Assembly: GCA_028095005.1 (NCBI GenBank)
Contig: CM051460.1
Coordinates: 68,797,676-68,861,675 of the forward strand
Direction: 5' to 3'
Origin: Rhynchospora pubera
Taxonomy: Eukaryota > Streptophyta > Magnoliopsida > Poales > Cyperaceae
Length of the DNA: 64,000 bases
A program made the translations under genes and the position numbers. Of the stretch, positions 12,004-24,377 are shown piece after piece. The notes beneath the pieces were generated by a model that worked only from the letters and a program-made list of their open reading frames with translations, was not told where the DNA came from and ran no database searches. The first letter of the stretch is position 1. Every line of letters begins with the position of its first letter.

Positions 12004-12451
12004 ATAATTACATATTTTTTTATATAAATTGTTGCTTTGCGAGTCTTCAAAATAACATGAGATTTCTTTCAAAAAAATTTTGACATTGTTATAGTTATTA
12101 TATTATATATTATATAAGGACTCAACACAACAAATTATTTTTTTTACTTTATTTGGAACAAAAAAATTATGTGCGGCGTTTATTGTACGAAGTTCTGTAT
12201 TATGAACAAATTGCAGTATTGCATTGCGCAAACAAACAGACAAAATGCGGGAGATTCTTAGCAAAGCTAGAAGTTGATAAAGGAGAGACTAAGCCAAACT
12301 ATGAAAAATACCCAAAAGATGTGAACAAAGTATCAACATCACTGCATCAGCCACATTACAAAATACTAATTTAAATCAAGTGGCTTTCTCGATACTAGTT
12401 TTCCCTTGCAAGTTCCTTGATTAGCACGGAACTAACGCTTCAAAGCCCCTC
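11737..12451. other. NAC gene upstream region
   Basis: Contains two (TA)n runs (about 11823-11846 and 11953-11999) that may be length-variable. A 73-codon open frame at 12153 has no recognisable domain and lies in the presumed promoter, so it is not called as a gene. Confidence 0.45.
11953..11999. repeat. (TA)n microsatellite
   Basis: About 23 TA units in a row, within the upstream region of the NAC gene. Confidence 0.9.
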
Positions 12452-12458
12452 TATAAAA
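12452..12458 (+). promoter_or_regulatory. Probable TATA box of the NAC gene
   Basis: TATAAAA, followed about 30 bp later by a pyrimidine-rich leader (CTTTCTCTAACAATTCTTC), a common plant 5' UTR pattern. It is about 160 bp ahead of the start codon. Confidence 0.6.
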
Positions 12459-12619
12459 CCTGCTTTTCCCTTTCTTTTCTTCTTTCTCTAACAATTCTTC
12501 AATTTTTTCCTAGCTAGTTCCGCTGATTGGTTGTAGCAACTAGCAAGCACAACCACTCTTCATTTTTCTCTGCAAAGCTGATAGACTTTAATTAATTGGC
12601 CAATTAGGGTTTTGATTTA

Positions 12620-14120
12620 ATGCTAGGACCATCCTGGTTTGAGATGCCGGTGGCAAAAAACGAGGAAAACTACTTATATTTACCTCCCGGTTTCAGATTT
12701 CATCCAACAGACGATGAAATCATCGACAAGTACCTCTTTGAGAAGGTTGCAAATCCAAGATTTACTACAAGAGCCATAGGAGATGTAGATCTGAACAAGT
12801 GTGAACCTTGGGATCTTCCAAGTAAGTTATTAATTAATTTATTAGTGTGATTTCCGTTCTCACAATTAATGCTTTTCATGTTTTTGACCTATTCAAAATT
12901 AGTAACATGTTATTTTATTTATTTATCATTGTTTGGTTTGCTTAATTAGTCTCTAATATATCCTTTGTTATATATGGAAAATATTTATTTTTTGTAGGCA
13001 AGGCCAAAATGGGAGAGAAGGAATGGTATTTTTTCTGCCAAAAGGATAAGAAATATCCAACAGGGATGCGAACCAACAGAGCTACAAAAAGTGGGTATTG
13101 GAAGGCAACCGGAAAGGATAAGGAGATATACAGCTATAGAGCTTTTGGAAATGCAAAAAAAAGGGTCCTTGTTGGGATGAAAAAGACCCTTGTTTTTTAC
13201 ATGGGAAGGGCTCCAAAGGGTGAGAAAACAAATTGGGTCATGCATGAATTTAGGCTTGAAGGAAAATCGAAGGACTCGGATTTCAAAATCCCTGCAAAGG
13301 TAAAATATATTGAAACATAACTTTTGCATGCTTCAATTCATATTGCTTCTTTCCATTTCATAATCTATTTTCAATTTGAATTACATTCAATCTAAGCTGT
13401 GCCATGAATTAATAATTTTTCCATTTTCATTTTGACTTTCCAGCTGGCATGAGCTGTCTCAAAATTTGAATTTATCTTTCTAATTTACTAAAATGTTCTA
13501 TTGATGAAAATGACATTTTAAGTTTGTTTTTTAAGAGTACTTCTTCAGCTCTTCTTCCTTTTGTTTCTTTCTTTCTTTATTATTTTTTTTATATATAGAA
13601 GTGGCTGAGTCAAGGCACCAGCGTTCATATATATTTACTTATTTTCATTGCTTCTGAATTCGATAGGGTTTGTGTCTGGAACGTGTTTTACCTAAAATTT
13701 TGTTTTCTTGTATTATCATTATAGGATGAATGGGTTGTGTGTCGGGTCTACGAGAAAAAGAATCCTAGCAGGAGAAATCAACCGAACGAAACGGATCTCT
13801 CGAATTCATACGATGATCAAGATTTCATGGATTTGTTAGTTGATCCGACGTACTATAACTCAAATAACATGCCAAGTTCAATTGCTGGTGCAAGTGTAGA
13901 AGCAAGTAATACAAGAACAATGCCTACTATTTCAAACTTCTCTGGCATGATGGGTCTGACAAATCAATCAAGCCAGGTTCAGCTTCCAAATAGTTTCTCA
14001 AGTAACAACCACGTTCCCCAAACTTGGGTTGACATACATGGATATGCCAACTTAATTCAAGGTCAAGAAATGGCTAATTCAATGGTTTTGCCGAGAAATA
14101 ACATTGGTAGCTACCAGTAG
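12620..14120 (+). CDS. NAC-domain transcription factor, three exons
   Basis: Spliced CDS 12620-12821, 12998-13299, 13725-14120, with GT-AG introns of 176 and 425 bp. It is 299 residues from the first ATG, or 291 from the ATG at 12644, which gives an N-terminus (MPVAKNEE) more like relatives. All five NAC subdomains are present: A LPPGFRFHPTDDEI, B AIGDVDLNKCEPWDLP, C EWYFFCQKDKKYPTG to GYWKATGKDKEI, D KTNWVMHEFRLEG, E DEWVVCRVYEK. The two introns are at the usual NAC positions. The family binds CGTG-core DNA as dimers in the nucleus. The domain resembles the CUC/ORE1/NAC100 group. Oddities: about eight extra residues (RAFGNAKKR) between subdomains C and D, a short C-terminal region of about 120 residues rich in Asn and Ser, and no miR164 site visible where that group often has one. 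Confidence 0.93.
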
Positions 14121-14494
14121 TCATACCAATACTGAAGAAACTTAATTATATATGTTTTGGATAAAGTACAAATAGGGTTTAGTTTTGGAATATGTTCAAG
14201 TTAGTTCTTGTTTGATGAGGTTTCGTTACTTTTTGTAAAGATCAAAATATGTTTCTTTAGAGATTTAACTAGGAAATGGGGGTTTAATTGGATTTTGAAG
14301 AATTTCTCCCCTTGTTCTTAATTCACATCTGCAAGTGCTGCGTATTTAATTACTCTTGTACACATTATCATTGTATTTTTTTTGTCAGAGGGTTTATTTT
14401 GGATATTTCTGTTCATTTGTAAGTTTATTTATGGTACTTTTTTTGTTAAAGTTTACATCACAAATTTTATTGATTTGTAACTACATTAGTTCTG

Positions 14495-14495
<1 letters not shown>
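14121..14495. other. NAC 3' UTR and spacer
   Basis: T-rich sequence after the TAG at 14118-14120. No clear poly(A) signal was singled out, and no other feature is supported before the TA microsatellite. Confidence 0.4.

Positions 14496-14570
<75 letters not shown>
14496..14570. repeat. (TA)n microsatellite, about 37 units
   Basis: Uninterrupted TA repeat directly next to the foldback element that starts at 14573. The open frames in it (IYIYIY) are artefacts of the repeat. Confidence 0.95.
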
Positions 14571-14572
<2 letters not shown>

Positions 14573-14573
<1 letters not shown>

Positions 14574-14922
14574 GATGGTTAACGTGCCATCAAGACATTT
14601 TTCAAGATCCAAAATTCAAATGGTCAATCCAAACCGTTCAAGTTGTTCTCAATATTGAAATATCCTTGGATACAAAATTTTATATTTTTTCGATTTTTTT
14701 GCTATTTATTATGATACTTTTAAAAACATTATGATTAGAGCATTTCAGACCCTCCAATTTGAAAATATCATAATAAATAGCAAAAAAAATTGAAAAAATG
14801 TAAAATTTGGTCTCCAAAGGTATTTTAATATTGTGATCAAGTTGAACGGTTTGGATTGACCGTTTAAATTTTGGATCTCGAAAAACGAGTCGATAGAAAA
14901 TTGATGGCACGTTAGCCATTTC
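14573..14922. mobile_element. Foldback MITE A, about 350 bp
   Basis: Ends GGATGGTTAACGTGCCATCAA and TTGATGGCACGTTAGCCAT are inverted copies, and the inverted match goes on inward (TCCAAACCGTTCAA against TTGAACGGTTTGGA, and further pieces around the AATTTTACATTTT words). The whole element could fold on itself. It lies between the TA microsatellite and a CT repeat. A related copy is at 15378, and a fragment is at 1639. Confidence 0.8.
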
Positions 14923-14952
14923 TCTCTCTATCTCTCTCTCTCAGAATTTTAC

Positions 14953-15336
14953 TATGGTGAGTTGCAACTCACCAAAGAGTCAGTGAGTTAGGATCAAAAT
15001 TCCTATATCTAGTACAAAATGACCGATCCAAACTGTCTAATATGATCTTCTTATTGAAATCAACATGCAGATTAAATTTTATTTTGTTTCAAAATTTTTA
15101 AGTATTTTTTTTAATTTTAGAAAATAGTTAATCTAATTAGTTATGAACTGTTCAAAAACAACAGTTTTTAAAAATTCGAAAAAACACTTAAAAATAAAAA
15201 TAATATATAAATTTTTTTTTGCATGGAGATTTCATTAGAGAGATCATATTGGATGGTTTGAATCGGTCATTTTGAGCTAGATATGGGAGTTCTGATCGTA
15301 ACTCACCGATCCATTGGTGAGTTGCAACTCACCATA
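14953..15336. mobile_element. Foldback MITE B, about 384 bp, with palindromic ends
   Basis: Both ends carry the same perfect 18-bp palindrome GGTGAGTTGCAACTCACC (14956-14973 and 15316-15333). Inside it the arms continue as inverted copies (GACCGATCCAAAC against GTTTGAATCGGTC, and ATCTAGTACAAAATGA against TCATTTTGAGCTAGAT). It has no coding capacity and differs in sequence from MITE A and C. Confidence 0.8.
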
Positions 15337-15343
15337 ACAAATT

Positions 15344-15377
<34 letters not shown>

Positions 15378-15378
<1 letters not shown>

Positions 15379-15775
15379 GATGGCTAATGTGCCATAGATG
15401 GCACAGAGGGTCCCGTGCCATAGAGTCGATTTCGAGATTCAAAATCCAAATGCTCAATTCGAACCGTTCAAGTTATTCACCACATTAAAATATTCTTGGA
15501 GACTAAATTTTACATTTTTTCGAATTTTTTTGCTATTTATTATGATATTTTAAAAAAACGTTATAATTGGAGTATTTCAGACCCTCCAATTTGAACATAT
15601 CAAAATAAATACCAAAAAATTAAAAAAAAATGTAAAATTTGGTCTCCAATGGTATTTCAATATGGTGATCAATCTGAACGGTTTCGATCGACCGATTGAA
15701 TTTCGGATTTAAAAAAAATGTCTAAAAAAAGACATCTATGACATTGCCATATATATATGACACTTTAGCCCACCT
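15378..15775. mobile_element. Foldback MITE C, related to MITE A
   Basis: Starts GGATGGCTAATGTGCCAT after a (GA)n tract. It shares with MITE A the inner phrases GGAGTATTTCAGACCCTCCA (plus strand) and TGTAAAATTTGGTCTCCAA. The right end is less certain because it runs into (TA)n. A short inner duplication of the GTGCCATAGA word follows the left end. Confidence 0.7.
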
Positions 15776-17716
15776 ATATATATATATTGTCATCTAGTTC
15801 GTGGTCCCATTGCTCGTGTTTTGTGGGTCCATTTTAATGTGGGTGCCCATATATATGGTCTAGGATGATGGATCATGTAGGAAATTAGTTAGGTGGCACT
15901 GTATATACGTAGATCAGCTAGCTAGCTCGGACAAGTCAATGGTTTTTTTTTTAATACCTTAATTATTAATGAAAAAATAGAAAAACAAAAGGATTATTTT
16001 CACTATTATTATCCTTTTTCATTATCTTTGAGGAGCGGTGGTCCGGTTGGAGTTCTAGCTTCTTCAATGTTTTTTCCTTCTATTTTTCGCTTATATTCAA
16101 TTTTAAAGTAATACATGAGAATTTTAAATTTTAAAATTGAGAATTGTAAATGATATTTTATCAAGAAAAGAGCAAAATTTGAAATGAAGAAAGCAACTTA
16201 TTGCATATATTTTGCTAAATAACAAAGATCAAATATTTAGGTATATGTCAAGAGATGGTTTCTCGACATATGATGAAAAAAAATACTAGCCAAAAAATAT
16301 ATGAATGGATAAATAGTGAATTAGTATGCATGTATAATTATTTTTTTCCTCTATATTTCGGTCTTGAAATTTTTGGTAATCAAAATCATTTCTCGTGAGT
16401 TTATGTAATTAAATATAAATATAATATGTGTGTGTATATGTAATATGCACGTGAAACTCGGTTGATAAATCTAATCGACGTTATACATTATATTATAAAA
16501 CTAAAATGCATGAATACTTTTGTCCAATTAGTATTTATCCTTTATCTTGATCTGTCCTATCTCCTAAGAGATATGTATAGTACAGCTCAGAGCCTTAGAT
16601 CGACCAATTAAGTTGGTTGATTTAATATCCATCAATCCATGTACAGCGAAATACAGTTGGAATACGTAAGTATATAGGTCAGGCCACAGTGGTTTCCATA
16701 ATATATATATGGCTGATTCGCATTTTTTTTCCACCCTATAATTATATATAAATTTATAATATATATTAATCAAAGAAAAAAAATTCTTACTCCATGCAAC
16801 AAAATATAGTTTGTGTTAGTAGATGTCAGAGTTTTTCTTGCCCTAAAGTAATTAAAACAATTTGGATTATTCGGGGTGAGATTCATCTCCGTATAGGTAA
16901 AGTTATTTATTCTAAATTCAAGTATTCTCAAACATCTTACATGATAAATTCTTTAAGTGATATAAAAATAAAATAAGATTGATGAATGAACAAGATGCCA
17001 TGAGGCACTAATCATTTTTTTATGTTGCGGATTAAAAGAATTTCTCTGATAATTTATGTATTTGTATCAATATTTAATTTGTATGAACATAAACAAGTTG
17101 ACAACTATATGTAAAGAAAATACATATACAATCCATATTTAGAACACCATCATAATAATTTGTTAACATATATCATTCTCAACTGTTTGAATTTTTGTGT
17201 TTACACTAATTAAGGTGCATGGCTACTCATTTTCTTTTTTTTTTTAAGTTGGGCATTTATTTTCCAATAGTTCAGCTATTTTTTTTTAAAAAAAAAAGAA
17301 AAAAGAACTTCCGGATGGACTAAGCCTTGGTTTGTTTGGAACTTCAATTTCTAGTTTCGACCGTACAAATTATCAAATTATTGCCACAACAACTATAGCT
17401 GTCTGTAAAATAATTATTTACAGATCGTGTGGCTGTGAAAACAACGTGAGATAAATATAAATAGAAGAAGGAAAAATCCGCAAAAAAAAAAAATTAGGCA
17501 GTCATTATTCAGAGTCGGTGCTTTATTCAAAATATGACGAATTCGTTGACTTTGAGAAACAGGGGATCGATTCAAGTTTATAATAAGACAATGTGATGCT
17601 GTTAGGTGCACTGTTTATGACTCTACTAGCTGCATCTCATAAGTAGTTTTCTAATTAAATGTATATAGAATGTGCAAAAGTGATCAAAGCATCAATGGAT
17701 ATCTCTCGAATATATT
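15776..17716. other. Intergenic, nothing recognised
   Basis: AT-rich, with short (TA)n and poly(T)/poly(A) runs near 17280. No gene or bounded element is supported. Confidence 0.4.
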
Positions 17717-18390
17717 AGATTAAGCAGTGGCAGAACTAGAAAAAAAATTTAATGGGTTCAAGTATTTCTTGATGTTAATATATTATTATGATTTTTACCA
17801 ACAAAATATAATTACGGGATCAACAATAAAATTATTATCATACTAAATGGGATTCACACTACACGAAATTTTCCTTTTTGTAACGTTCAAAAAAATTGAT
17901 CTGTAACGTTCATGGGCACGTTACAGTAGGCCCCGTTACAAAAGTATTAAACGTTACAGATCTGCAACGCTCTTTTCAAAAACAACGTTTCAGATTATTA
18001 ATGACACAGGACTTTCTGAATAAATCTGTAACGTTTTATTTGAAACAAACGTTACATAATTATGGTATTCTGTAACATGTTTTTTGAAAAGAACGTTGCA
18101 CATTGTTTATTTATTTTTTTTTTATAGAGCTTGTATCCTGTGGCTAGCCCATGTTGCTAGCCGTATCAACTGGTACATCATGTACCAAACATACAGAATA
18201 TAGGATTCTGTAACCTGTTTTTTGACTAACATGCATATCACAACTCCTATATACACAAACACATGGATATATCCATATATATACACATCAAAATAACAAA
18301 CAAGCCATGCAAATGAGAAAAAAATTAAGTTCAACAAAAATATAATATCCATTTGTTTAGTTCGATCAGTCATGATACATTTCAATTTGA

Positions 18391-21300
18391 CTATCCAAAT
18401 ATATTACCATACATGAATTCCATGAGTTCATCTACAACTCCTCCAATGTCTTCTTCAGTGTATGGCTTTCCAACCGGATCGATTTTCTGCATTTGATTAT
18501 AAGCAAACCAAAACATATATTAGTTGATATCATAAATCCTAAAGTATTTGATTAATTATCCTAAACTCTAAACCCTAAAGTACCAGTACATTTTATAAAT
18601 GCCATAGGGCTACTTGAATTAAAAAAATTAGTACCAGTACATTTCACAGAGAGGATGTTATTCATTTTTGCCCCCATATTTTCAGTAATTTGAGTACAAG
18701 CCTTTTTACAAGAAAAAATAAGAGAAAGAAAATTGAAAAGCGAGGGGAACGTTATTGAGTCAGCGGATTTTTTTCTCAACTTTATAGTCTAGTAAGTAGT
18801 TAAAACAAATACCTTAGGTAGTTCTCCGGCTTGTATCACATGACTTATTATATGTCTCATGGCCAACATTGTGAAATACCCACATTCTGTATTGCCCTTC
18901 TGTTTCGGAGCCTAAAAACACAATTCAATCAAGTAGCTAGTTAAGATTTTGGAATAGTTTGACAAACTCTAATCTCTTAATCCATAAGCTTTGTACCTTT
19001 ATGTCGTACCAGTCGAATATCCGGGCTTTACGTATACTCTTATGTTCCTTTTCCATCTTGTAATTTTTATATGCCCTACATGCAATTCAATTAATTAAAT
19101 TAGATTAGACATATAGAGCTGACCCCAGCAACATTAAAATGATTTTATAGTCGCCAGCTGCTCCTAGAAAACAAAGCAGCAGAAACATTACTCTAATTCA
19201 GAGATAAGCACAATCTCAAATTATCACTATTATTTTGCTAATTTAAAAACTGAAACTTACGAAGTTATAAACGGCTTAATTACTAATCTTTGTATACAAT
19301 CTTCGCGTGACAAGGAATCTACGAAGTAAATATTCTCCTTCATGACATCAACGATAATGAGCGTCCAATGATACCTGTAATATAGATTACTTATTGTTTT
19401 GATTGAAGGAAAACTAACAAGTTTAATAATAATTGTTCTTACCCCTGATTATATGGCAAAAGAAAATAAGTGCACTCTGGATTATCTATGAACGACTTCT
19501 TCATGTAATTCACGTTGTAAGCAGAGTTCTTCTCAAATTTAGCTTCAGGTAGAAATTCTGGATCCCATATGGTGATGCTTTTAGAGAACCCATATCCTTT
19601 AGAAAGTTCTTTCATCCAATACCTATATTCATCAAATACAGTAAGTAGGCAAAGTATTTTTTAGGTTGATAAAGAGCAGTGAGTCTATACTAGCCAAGTT
19701 TTATAGGATCACGACGTAGAGAGGAACATGAGGGTATACTCAATTGAGGTTGTGTTGGCTTTGTTTCACGGGGGTACCAAGTGCTAGTACAGAGCATCAG
19801 TGGGCTTGGTACCAAGTGGGGTTTGAAGATGCTGCTTCATATCAGTGGAGGTTATCCGTCATTACAGGAGCATGAGAACAATGTTTCACTCTCAGTTAGT
19901 CTTGCATTGATTTAATTTGGTGTTATGATCAAAGTGACAGCCTCAGGTGCTGAGATAAATGTGGATTTTGAAATATGCATAGTTTAAGACTGAACATATC
20001 AATACCACCTAACTTCTACATATTTTCAAACACGTTTCCATGTACTGATATTGTTGAAAATACTATGGTTGATATTTGCCTAGATACTTATCAAATCAAA
20101 ATTTATTGCATACACTATATACTCTTATTCGCATAAGTATGTATCACTCAATATAGAAAGGCCATGATATGACGCTTAACATTAATAATTGGAGACTATT
20201 GAGACAGGGTCAATTCATGGTGTCATATATATATTAAATAAAGGACACATCAACCCCTTTACTATGAAACAATTTTACACAGATTGCAAGAACAAGTAAA
20301 ATAGCGGAATTATTCAAAAGTGCGGTCAAGACACAATTTGGTAGTTTAGGCCCTACAATTCTTTATTTTGAACATCTTATAGAAAATGAGCTTTAGTAAT
20401 TGGTCTTCATGAATGCATTACGATTGAGAAATGGTCTCACTGAGTCTGTACTTTTAAGCTACTTACTAAATTCATTTGAGAGAAAACACAACTGAACCTT
20501 AAGCTCCTCCCAATTAAACAGCAATACTATAATCACCTGTAATACAAAATAGCCTACCAAAGGAGAAATACCAAAATTCCAGACCAAATCAGAGGCAAGA
20601 AGAACACGTCTTGGAAATAAAATTAAGCATCTAAACCCTTCTACTTTCAGTTATTGACAAGGGGCACCAGAATTCATATTTGATTTCATATTTACAACCT
20701 AACTTAAACCCATGGATCTTCTAATGAAATTTTGGCAGCATAATGTTTAGATATTAACAGTTACACAACATAGATTGCTATTCATTTCACAGAGAGAACA
20801 GTAAGTAGGCCAAGTACTAAAAACAGAAATTTTCCAGTGCCATTCATGTTGACCTCTTGAAAATTAAATGACAACAAAGTTCGAAAATTCATACCAGGAG
20901 TAAATCTGGACAATCGATGTGTTTAGGGCTTCTCTTCGAAAACATTCGATGACATCGAAAAAGTTAAACGTGAAGGGCAACTCATAGTGCGTACCCCAAG
21001 GGTTGCAATCCTCCAATTCAAAACTCTCATCTCCTACCACTACGAGCATCAACAATGAGTATACTTTCCGCTCAGAATCAGAAAGTTTGTCAAGAAACTT
21101 CTTTTCGAGGAGCTCATCGCGGAAAACACCGGATGCCTCACTTGGCACCTTCTCCTTCTCCTGCTCTTTCTCCTTCTCCATCTCCTGCTCCTTCTCCTTC
21201 TCCTTCTCCTTCCTATTCCTCTTTTTTCCCTTCCCCATCCCTTTCCCTTTCCCCTTCCCCTTCTTCTCCATCTCCTTCTCTGCATGTAAGCTCTTACTCT

Positions 21301-23532
21301 GCATGCAATTTCATAACTTAAAGTCACAACTCACAAGTATTAATATTAATAGAAGAATTATGTGGAACAAATTGGCATACCTTTTGCCTTGGCTCCACAT
21401 CAACTGACGGCCACGCGAATCGCCCCCCTAAATTAGTACCTATTTGTTCTTGTGACCCTCCAGGGATATACCACGAACGGAATTCATCGCCGCATCTGCC
21501 AAGTTGGATGTAGGTATCGAAATCAGATAAAGGCTCGCAATGTACTATCTGACCCACATATGACGGAATGATCCACCCCTCGGCCACCTTAGTACGCACT
21601 TGAGTGGCACTTGTGATGTAAAGATCACATTCAACTAGTTTCTGAAAATTGCAAATAGATTAACATCACATTTTTATTTACAAAATATATATCAAAATTC
21701 ATTACTTAAAAATAAATGATAAGATGAAATCAACCTGAACATCGCCACTCGGATCCGGAGGCACATAGTTCGAGGCATATAATTCATTATCTCTGGGCAT
21801 TGCTGAGTCCACCTCGGCCGAAACAACTTGTGGTGACGTCTGTAAGAATTGCGGTATTGCTGGAACTTGAATCCCCTCGTGTTCCAACCAAGACGTAAAC
21901 TCCATAAAAAATTGCTGCTTCAATTCATTCCTTACCTCCAGGGAGTTAAGTAAGTCCTTTTTACATCTCTCTGTCACCGCATCCATCAAGTGTGCAATCT
22001 GTCCCGGTGTTAAACATCCTTCATGTACATATTTCCTTGACTTCCTCTCACACATATCTGTCTTTTTGGTCCATCCAAAGGTTCCTCTCATTCTACCGGA
22101 ATATTCCGGCCTCCCAACCGCCTTACTCAGGACTTCATTAGGTTGGATTGTCCCGGAAGTGACTTCTTGAGACAGACTTTGTAACCGATTGAATGCTTCA
22201 ATAGTCGCGGTATCCGATTCGTGGAATTTGTAAGAACCTATATCAATATCACATTCAATATCAAATCAGATTGAATATAAAAATCACATTCAATATCAAA
22301 TCAAATTGGTGGAATATGTAAATACCTTCTGTTCCAGTAGACACAACCCTTCCCATGAAATATCGTTGACTTCTCGGTTCTAAGTCACCGATGATGATGC
22401 TTGTGGAACCAACCCCTTCAGAATCACCTGGTATTATTATCTTGTCGGTAGGTTTCCACTTATTCTTCTTTCCTTTATAACCAGTGGAACCCAGCCTGTG
22501 AACCTCCTTCCATTTCTCTCTCAACAACTTTCCTTGTTGACTCTTTGCCAAAAATTCTGGGCTTGTTTTCTTAAGGTAAAACTCCTCCCATTCCTTCTTT
22601 GAGATAGGGTATATGTCGCACGGACTTTTGGGGTTGTTTGGATCAGCTCTTGTAATGAATTCGCGAACAAGCCTACTCCTAAAGGTCCTATGAGTTCTGC
22701 CCATGTTCCTGAGTACTCTCTTCTTGTTGATCTTGGTATCATTATCATCGACGATGTTGAATGTTTTCTGAAATAAGATCAAAATTGCAAGTTGAGGCAC
22801 CTTGATAAATTTCAATCTTAAGGCATTTTCAAGGTAGTTCAGTGTTGATAAATATTGTTAAACAAAGGTCAACTCCTCCAGCTCAAATATATTGATTTTA
22901 AAACATAGAACATTTTGGTTATCTTACTGCCAGTGCTAGTACCAATAGGATGTCTTAGTCATCTTATATTTTAGGTTGTTCAGAGCTTATAAATCTGCTC
23001 AGTGCGCCTACTGTAAATTTTTATCTTTTGATCTTTATTTTACTTGTAACAAATTCTTTTGATTTAATGAAATTGTAGGAAGACAATCGTCTGCCTACCT
23101 TCAAAAAAAAAAAAACATAGAAAATTTGCCGCAACAGCTAAGTCCTAACAAGAAATTATAATAAAATGATTTAAAAAAAGGCAACTGAAAAGGTGATTTT
23201 ATAATGTAGAGAAGGTAGTTTACCTTGATCTCCGCCCACATTTCATCCTTCAAATCCTTTGAAACGTCTTTCGCCCAAGAATCAATTGTTATTGGCACTC
23301 TTGCCCTAGCGAGATACGCGCAGAATGTACCGAATTTCTTGACTGATGTCGCATCACCGGTTGGCAATCCTTCGTTGTCAAATGTAATTTTGAATTTGTG
23401 CCCTGAAGCCCTTAGTCGCCTAAATTCTTCCATGTTGGTCCTATTTCTTTTATTCTCTCTCGTCCCTTCATCGGATCCTTCTTCAGAGTCTTCCAATGTC
23501 TGTTTTTCAAAGTCTCCTTCTTGTCCAGACAT
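18391..23532 (-). CDS. CACTA accessory protein: Transposase_24-like domain fused to Ulp1-type protease
   Basis: Ten exons read by hand on the minus strand: 23532-23224, 22767-22326, 22237-21735, 21641-21381, 21298-20895, 19622-19443, 19374-19261, 19075-18997, 18911-18813, 18486-18391. All junctions are GT-AG, phases agree, and the product is 828 residues without a stop. Residues about 100-430 look like the plant En/Spm transposase family (PF03004 type: RTHRTFRSRLVREF, EWEEFYLKKTSPEF). Residues 506-555 are a Lys/Glu-rich linker. The C-terminus is a C48 (Ulp1/SENP) fold with all catalytic residues: H702 (YHWTLI), D719 (YFVDS), Q768 and C774 (QKGNTECGYF). The H-to-D spacing of 17 and Q-to-C spacing of 6 equal those of yeast Ulp1. 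It probably binds element DNA and may cleave SUMO or a SUMO-like protein in the nucleus. An ATG-adjacent acceptor indicates a leader intron. Confidence 0.82.
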
Positions 23533-24377
23533 CTATTAATTGATAGCAATAAACATTTTCATGTAATTCACATTGATAATAAAAGAATTCTATAAATCAG
23601 GGTCTATTTTACTCTTAATACTTTACCATTAAATCAAAGATGTCTCTAAATCAGGGTCTATTTTATTCTCCACAGATTAATAATTGAGTGCGTACAGTCA
23701 CATATGACATTCACAACTTAACATACATGAATGCCTTATTTCACAAATTGAAATTATTAAAGTGGTGGCAGTAACTACTATCTGTTTTAAACCAGTGCCT
23801 AACAACAATGAAACTACTGGTACCACTGTTTTAACAATGAAACCAGTCCCTTTAGATATAGACATGCTATATAAACCAGTCCCTTAGGCCTCCTTTGATT
23901 TTCAATTTGTTTTACAAATTCTCAGTTATGAACTTTGATTTTAAATAGTCACGCACAACTTTTACTTTTAGTTCAGAAAGGGGAACGAAGCTTCATATTG
24001 AAATGACAGACTATGACTAAAATAAGTAATATATACAGCAAGAACAAATCCATTTTTTTCTAAACAGAAAAGAAGCGACTATCGAGCTTTGGTAGAGAAC
24101 AAATCCATTATACAACAATTAAGCACCAAAATTGAAATTCATAGTCTGACACTCAGAAGCGACTAAAATTGAAATAGTTTGACAAACTCTAAAATATGCA
24201 CGAACAAATCCATTATACAACAATTGAAATACAGCAAGAACAAATCCATTATACAACAACTAAGCACCAAAATTGAAATTCAACCTTTGGTAGAGAACCA
24301 ATCGAAGCGACTATCGAGCTTACGACAGATTGAAGAGAACTTTACCAAATTTAAAAATATATAAAGATATATACCAG
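23533..24377 (-). other. Probable 5' leader intron of the fusion gene
   Basis: On the minus strand a donor (TTGACCTG then GTATATATC) at 24377 and an acceptor (AATTAATAG before the ATG) at 23533 bound about 845 bp without a coding frame. The 24179-24364 region holds a small direct repeat (ACAAATCCATTATACAACAA appears three times between about 24104 and 24260). Confidence 0.5.

Noticed and set aside
12153..12374. 73-codon open frame upstream of the NAC gene
   Set aside because: No recognised domain, no initiation context, and it is in the presumed promoter.
13725..14120. miR164 target site in the NAC gene
   Set aside because: Looked for the usual AGCACGTGCCCTGCTTCTCC-like stretch in exon 3 and saw none.
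14356..14658. 100-codon frame with IYIYIY repeat
   Set aside because: Produced by the TA microsatellite. Without it the flanking residues show no domain.
17414..17611. Possible tRNA-like segment near 17570 (GGGATCGATTC)
   Set aside because: No cloverleaf could be drawn around it. Only the short word resembles a T-arm.
21003..21407. Long plus-strand open frames over the Lys/Glu repeat
   Set aside because: They are shadows of exon 5 of the minus-strand fusion gene, whose low-complexity codons leave the complement open.
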